Below are positions 58,991 to 64,000 of a stretch of DNA of 64,000 nucleotides, in pieces. Position 1 is the stretch's first letter, and each line of letters begins with the position of its first letter. This DNA comes from Isoetes taiwanensis (taxonomy: Eukaryota; Streptophyta; Lycopodiopsida; Isoetales; Isoetaceae), in the NCBI GenBank assembly GCA_021234155.1, contig JAJEKV010000072.1, forward strand, positions 5,640,024-5,704,023. The letters run 5' to 3'. Both the position numbers and the translations under genes were made by a program. The notes under the pieces were generated by a model. The model did no database searches. It saw nothing but the letters and a program-made list of their open reading frames with translations, and was not told the origin of the DNA.

Positions 58991-59245
58991 CTTGGAGAGG
59001 TCTTCTGTGGTACTGCCCTTTGGGATATTCATATAATCCTTGGAATATGTAAGTTCGCTTTGCGTAATCCCAAAGACGCTTAGGTATTAAAATAATGGTT
59101 GGAAACATTTTGCTCTGACCTTATCTAGGTACCCTAGAAGGAGGAAAGAATCAACAATCTATTACGGGCATCGGGAATGTACCTGAGAACATTCCAAAGA
59201 GGGTGACGGTTGTCACTTTGACAGCGCAGGGTACGTGATAATTAA

Positions 59246-59463
59246 TCACATCCATATAGACGGTGAAGTTTGGCACAAAGTGTTGACATTATTATGGGGG
59301 TTCTAACACAGTGCACCACTACGACATGTGAGTTTGTACCGAGGTCTAGGAAAATGGTCCACAAAAAGAACACCTACCATTGAGAAGAAGTAGTGAACCG
59401 TGGTAGGATTAAAAGCTACCCATGGTCTAGAGGGGTGCTGCATGGCACCCTAGTTGGTTGGGC
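59246..59463. mobile_element. TTAA-flanked short repeat (copy 2)
   Basis: This 218-base homologue of 29201-29422 is bounded by TTAA at 59242-59245 and 59464-59467. The left ends agree (TCACATCCATATAGACGG). The right ends diverge in the last few bases. Confidence 0.65.
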
Positions 59464-60127
59464 TTAAAGAAATCCTTTCTTTGGGAAATGAGACGAAATA
59501 AGGTTTAGACATTCAGAGAGAGACAACGCATCATAAATATGTCTATAAAACATTACTTATATAACTATTTAATAAGGTCTAATATAAAGCATATGAATGT
59601 AGTATGGATTGAATCATGGCAAGGTCTCAAGAAATTGTGTTATCAAGGCATCTACCAAAGGAAAATAATTGCTATAGGTCGAGAACATAACTTGGTATTA
59701 TTATCACGATAAAAGAATATCCAAGATATAATAATTCGCCGCTATTCTAGGAAGTTGCCCTCAATAAGAAGTTAATAAATTCGTGGAATTAGTCCACCAA
59801 TGAGTTGATGTTGTCATAACAAGTTGGCCGGACTTGCTAGGTTACGGGCCGTACATTTGGTCGGCTTATCTCTAGGGATACTAGCTTTATATATGGTTAA
59901 TTATCCTGGGCTTGACTATAAAGCAGAGAGGTCAGGTCCCATGGCTATGGTAAGGCCGCTTTACTCCCGGCTATGGCGGAAGAGCTTGTTCGGGCGGCTA
60001 TGGCGGAGCTTGCTCCCGGCCGGGAGTTGTTGCCTCCGGGTTTTTACCAAAGGCATGCCTCTAATTTAGATACAGCGGAATAGATGCACTATAAATATTA
60101 GAAAAAGCATTATATTATTTCAAGAAA

Positions 60128-60350
60128 GAAGTTGGCTTATTGGTAAAGGTGTTGGTTTGGTGCGTATAGTCGTGGGTTCAATCCATGATGTAATCTTTTC
60201 TTAAAACTCGCTTAACCGGACAAAACGTAATATTAGATATGTATAACAAAGTAATAGAACATGTATATTCTATATAAAGATAGTTATAAATGGAAAGAGT
60301 GTTGGGTTTGGAAGTTGGAGGTCACGGGTTCAAAACGGGCTTAAACGGAA
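60128..60350 (+). other. Two tRNA-like A/B-box modules
   Basis: TTGGTAAAGGTGTTGG with GTGGGTTCAATCC (about 60140-60185), and GAAAGAGTGTTGGG with CACGGGTTCAAAAC (about 60294-60340), have the spacing of pol III promoters. Neither folds as a full tRNA. I read them as SINE heads. Confidence 0.45.
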
Positions 60351-60776
60351 AATTATTTAAAAAAACCCGGATCGCCAGATTTTTATAATGCAGCGGATCA
60401 GGAGGCTACTGGACAAGTTTATAATGCTTTATTTTCAAAATTGTCACCCTGCATCGCCAAATACTCTTTTTGTTTTCGCTACTGGTTGTCCGCTTTTGCC
60501 TCGAGACGTAGTTCTAGGGTATTTGGGAGGTGCCCGATCCATTGAGCTGCCACTTTCATCCTAACTACGTATTAAAAAAGTTATAGCTCTTCCAAACTTA
60601 GGTCTTCCAAATGCCTCTAAACTTTAAGAACTTATACCTATTACATCCACCTAACACAATCCAAATCACCAAAAGTTATGTCTAACGAGCCTAAACTCCC
60701 ACTCAACTCCGGAAGCTAACGTTAAAGATTTGGTCAAGGCGATTCCTACCAACCAAAAATCATGGCTCGATACCAC

Positions 60777-62323
60777 CGCGGACGCCCTCAACATATAATG
60801 CACTTCTGGACGTGATAATACACGGACTTTCCTCTCCCATGGCTTACCAACCTCGCCATGAGCGTGGCCTCCGCCTATTTCGCCATCTATAATATGATGC
60901 CCTCGAAAGAAGGACACGGCAATATTCGCCCACGCCAATGGGCTCACGCCGCTGAAGCTGGAATACATGCTAGCACACATCATAAATCATATATAAATAA
61001 CCACCACGTAAGGGTGGCATATCCATCCAAATACCAACAACGCAAAGAATATGCATCTTAACCTAGGAAAACACCCCAAACCCATGGTTCTACCCGCTTG
61101 CACTCCAGCCGGAGGGACCCACCGACGGCCAGGGCCTCGTGAGACGCCAGACCGGTCTTGACATGGCGCTATCGCATAGAACATTGGCCAGGGTTGCTTA
61201 CCCACCGGGCCCCTCCCCGGGTGCACACTTGCGATGAGTCCACGCCATGGCCACTATAGCTCTCCTGACACGCAGACTGCTGTATCACCCTTCGAGCCTA
61301 CTAGCTGTGGTTCATGAAGTCCCGGCCCCATGAGGCGGTCGGGAAGCGTCCCCTTCCAGGATCACAGTGGTTCCATGGGTGGACTAGGAGAATACGTGCC
61401 GCATCAGCGACCCCCGCATCCGTACCCGACTTACTCGCCCTAAATCTACTCAGTGCAAGGTGCCCCATGGTCACACCAACTACACCTGTGGAGTCAATTC
61501 CATACCCTACTGATCGCCCAGTCACCGGGCTCTGGCCATATTAGCCTAGTCCACTGTAGGAGTCTCGTGAGCCTTTTTATGTTCCTCAGGCAAGACCCCA
61601 CCCCACTCCCCACCACCGTCCCTTGTTTGGTGCTAAGTCACCCATAGCATCCACGCACTCTATGGGCTCTGTGCATGTGCCGCATCTAATGGGAATAATA
61701 ATGTATTCTATCTAGGAGCATACTACAATACATGGGCTCAGAGGCTCTACCTCCGTAATCCCCCATCCTGAGTGCTAACTAAGCAAAGCAAACTACTAAA
61801 CCATCAACCAAAGCACGCATGCAGACTAGAGATAAAGAATACCACCATATCAATCAAGGGTTAGTCTAACAGTAAACCACAGAGAAAAATGAGAGAGAAC
61901 ACACCACGTAGAGGTGCTATGCTATAAATCAACAAAGTAACCTAACACTCAACCGCCAAATCGATCTTGGGCTGCTCCATCTCGAATTAACTCATACCGG
62001 CCAGCCGCTTCCTCCTCCATCCCCAATTGCTCCCAATTCGAATTGGGGCAATAAAAGCCCCAATTTGGGTGTCCAAAATGGAAACCCTACCTTGCCCAAT
62101 CGATTTGGGCTAGGTGGCATGTCATAAATTAACTAATTTGGTATTTTAGCCCTTAATATTAGGATAAGCCCTAAATTCGAATTAGGGTTTTGCTAGGTTT
62201 CCATTTTATAATTTAATTATTAAACATAGCTAACATAGCCTATGAATAATTAATGTGTCACATTATTCATAGTGACGCGGTCACATTTATACTTAAATAT
62301 GAGTAAATATGTGGAACGCCACA
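60777..62323 (-). repeat. 5' LTR of the LARD-like element
   Basis: About 1547 bp, aligned along its length to 51072-52644 with frequent small indels. The primer binding site directly adjoins its inner end. Confidence 0.88.
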
Positions 62324-63300
62324 AAATTAGGAGAACATAATGCTATGGACTAGGGTTCTCGCTTTTTGGACACAACAAGAGTTGCTTGGGACGCATCTCA
62401 CAAATTTGCACTGTGATTTAGTAGATGGTATTCACTTATCTCAGCATGGCATCGCCAGCCCTGTTTCAACCTTGAATGCTAATGTATAGGACCAACACGG
62501 AGGAGTTTGCTCGGCCTAATCAAGGAAATCAAGCATACATAATATTCCTTCCAAAAGATGTGCATTAACCGTGATATGAACCGGAATGAGAGAGATTCGA
62601 GCTTAGAATGTAACTTTGTTTGTTAATAAAAGACAAAAGTAAAATATCACCAGCTTCTTGAAGGGAGCTCTATTTATATACATTGGCAATGGTGCATTGA
62701 CTTTATAGGAACATATAGGGTTAGTTGCGCCTAAGCATTACATACAATCCATCCCTACTATATAACAACAAATTAGCATCTCATGTTTTTGATCAACATA
62801 TAGAAATACAATGCATCGAGGGATGTACCTCTCCATTGTTGTGGAAACCTCCAATCGGCTGAGAGGACTTACATCGAGTTGCCTAGATGCAGTAAAGGAA
62901 GAGAAAGATACACAACCGAGCAACCCCATATGTACGGTTGGTTTTGATCTTTTTACAAATGGTGAGAAGAGAGATCATCTCTTCTCACCATTCTAATGCT
63001 TGCGTGCCATTCAGCAATGCTGATTACAAGGAGGTCCTTAAAATCTTTAAACATGCACTGCAAGGTATTAAGCCGCATTAGATTACTTTTGTTTGTATCC
63101 CATCCGCCTTTTACGATTATTCAACAACAATGCAGCTTTTGTTTTGAATGCCAAATCTTGAGGACGACCGTGAGACGGTTAAAACATGAATTAGACCGCA
63201 TTAAGGCTCTCTTTACAAAGTGAATTGAAGTAAAGATTAATTGAAGTAAAGATCTAAAAAATGCTTCTATTAATCTAACTCTTTAATTTAGAGGCTTCCA
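62324..63300. other. Flank after the LARD-like element
   Basis: No gene could be supported. A perfect 15-bp palindrome (AATGGTGAGAAGAGA ... TCTCTTCTCACCATT, 62958-62992) lies here. The PPR reading before 51072 does not clearly continue. Confidence 0.55.
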
Positions 63301-63315
63301 GCGTACCATCCCACG

Positions 63316-63462
63316 TCGTTGAAAGAACTCAAAGAGACTATTTTTCCAAGAAATACTCACTTGATGAAAGAAGAACCCAAAGAGACGCATTTGCTTCCAA
63401 GAAATAGCTCACTCATGAAAGAAGAACTCAAAGAGACGCATTTGCTCAGAAATAGCTTCACT
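63316..63462. repeat. About 50-bp repeat x3
   Basis: AACTCAAAGAGAC, CCAAGAAATA and TGATGAAAGAAGAAC-like blocks recur three times in tandem with small indels. The open frame across them is a result of the repeat. Confidence 0.8.
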
Positions 63463-63483
63463 TTGAATTTTATAGATGATTTT

Positions 63484-63900
63484 GTGGAAACCTCCCCTAG
63501 TTTTCTTTGGAAAGTTGGGGAGGTTTCCACAAAATATTTAAAAAATAAGCCAGTCATTAATGTTGGCAACCACCCATGGACCGCAATGCACGAGGACCCA
63601 GATGCACTAGTCTTGGTCTTCCGTGCGGCAAATCTCTAGAGAGCCTCTCTTTCTTTTTGGAACCTCCTCCCCACCTTTCCACTTTTGAAACCTCCCCTGC
63701 TTTTATCTGGAAACCTCCCCGTGTCATCCAAGAAAGCCGGGAGGTTTCCACTAGCAGGAGAAAGCCTATGAAACCTCCCCCGCTTTCTAATATGGAGAAA
63801 GTTGGGAGGTTTCCAGAAAGGTGGGGAGGTTTCCAAGGAGTTGGGGAGGTTTCAGGAAAGTTGGGAGGTTTCCATGAGTTGGGGAGGTTTCCATTGGAGC
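63484..63900. repeat. Cluster of GGAGGTTTCC / GGAAACCTCC hairpin repeats
   Basis: GTGGAAACCTCCCC (63484-63497) pairs perfectly with GGGGAGGTTTCCAC (63517-63530). From 63660 to 63900 about ten more half-motifs follow in both orientations, linked by GAAAGTTGGG-type sequence. It is the same family as 48985-49080. Confidence 0.9.
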
Positions 63901-64000
63901 CACATCACAACATTTCTACTCCCCGAACCTTAAGCGTAGTATTTAACAACACAATAAATTTATCACGATGGTCAGCAATACGTAACTGAACGAAGTACGA

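Larger units (their letters stand above)
51072..62323 (-). mobile_element. Old LTR element, 11.25 kb, without recognisable gag-pol (LARD-like)
   Basis: Two related LTRs lie at 51072-52644 (3') and about 60777-62323 (5'). The flanking 5-bp duplication AAATT is exact (51067-51071, 62324-62328). Polypurine tract GGTGGGAAAAA (minus, 52645-52655) and a primer site TGGTATCGAGCC (minus, 60764-60775), one base short of the plant iMet site, fix the minus orientation. Neither gag nor pol could be recognised in the roughly 6.3 kb interior, which suggests a large non-autonomous derivative, or one too decayed to read. The LTRs differ by many substitutions and indels, so it is old. It hosts a retrocopied host transcript (52951-54471), a SINE (58829-58990) and a TTAA-flanked repeat (59246-59463). 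Confidence 0.85.

Noticed and set aside
62958-62992. Palindrome as a regulatory site
   Set aside because: The 15-bp arms are perfect, but there is no gene nearby to connect it to.

Overview
The window reads as nuclear DNA of a land plant with a large, repeat-rich genome. GT-AG spliced host genes, a SAUR (auxin-response) gene, a plant-type DUF1308 protein, a CMSS1 homologue with a telo-box leader, and Copia, Ty3/chromovirus, CACTA and LINE elements all point that way. A fern or another non-flowering plant seems likeliest from repeat style, but that is inference.

Layout. 0-6.7 kb: a MITE, weak gene-like pieces on the minus strand and two LINE fragments. 6.7-15.6 kb: an old minus-strand chromovirus inserted into the second LINE (which resumes at 15.6 kb). 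It carries a 2.46 kb solo LTR and a 559 bp MITE of its own. 16-24 kb: a long-TIR MITE, an old iMet-primed LTR-element remnant, an unrecognised ORF and minisatellites. 24.4-27.1 kb: a four-exon DUF1308/UPF0415 (C7orf25-like) gene with a hairpin-rich leader. 28.0-33.9 kb: the most unusual object, an intron-containing Crypton-type tyrosine-recombinase gene between inverted repeats, invaded by a 2.64 kb solo LTR and a small TTAA-flanked element. 34.8-35.2 kb: an intact SAUR gene. 36.5-47.1 kb: a young Copia element whose 5' LTR is split by a 4.9 kb non-autonomous CACTA-like transposon with 2.2 kb of 19-bp minisatellite. 47.4-48.9 kb: an apparently intact six-exon CMSS1 gene. 49.9-51.1 kb: a degraded PPR gene. 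51.1-62.3 kb: an 11.25 kb old LTR element with no recognisable gag-pol (LARD-like), carrying a retrocopy of an unspliced plastid PDH-E2 transcript, a SINE and a second TTAA-flanked element. The end of the window has many GGAGGTTTCC hairpin repeats, also seen beside CMSS1.

The apparently functional genes are DUF1308, SAUR and CMSS1. Almost everything else is mobile DNA, often nested two or three deep, so relative ages can be read from who interrupts whom.
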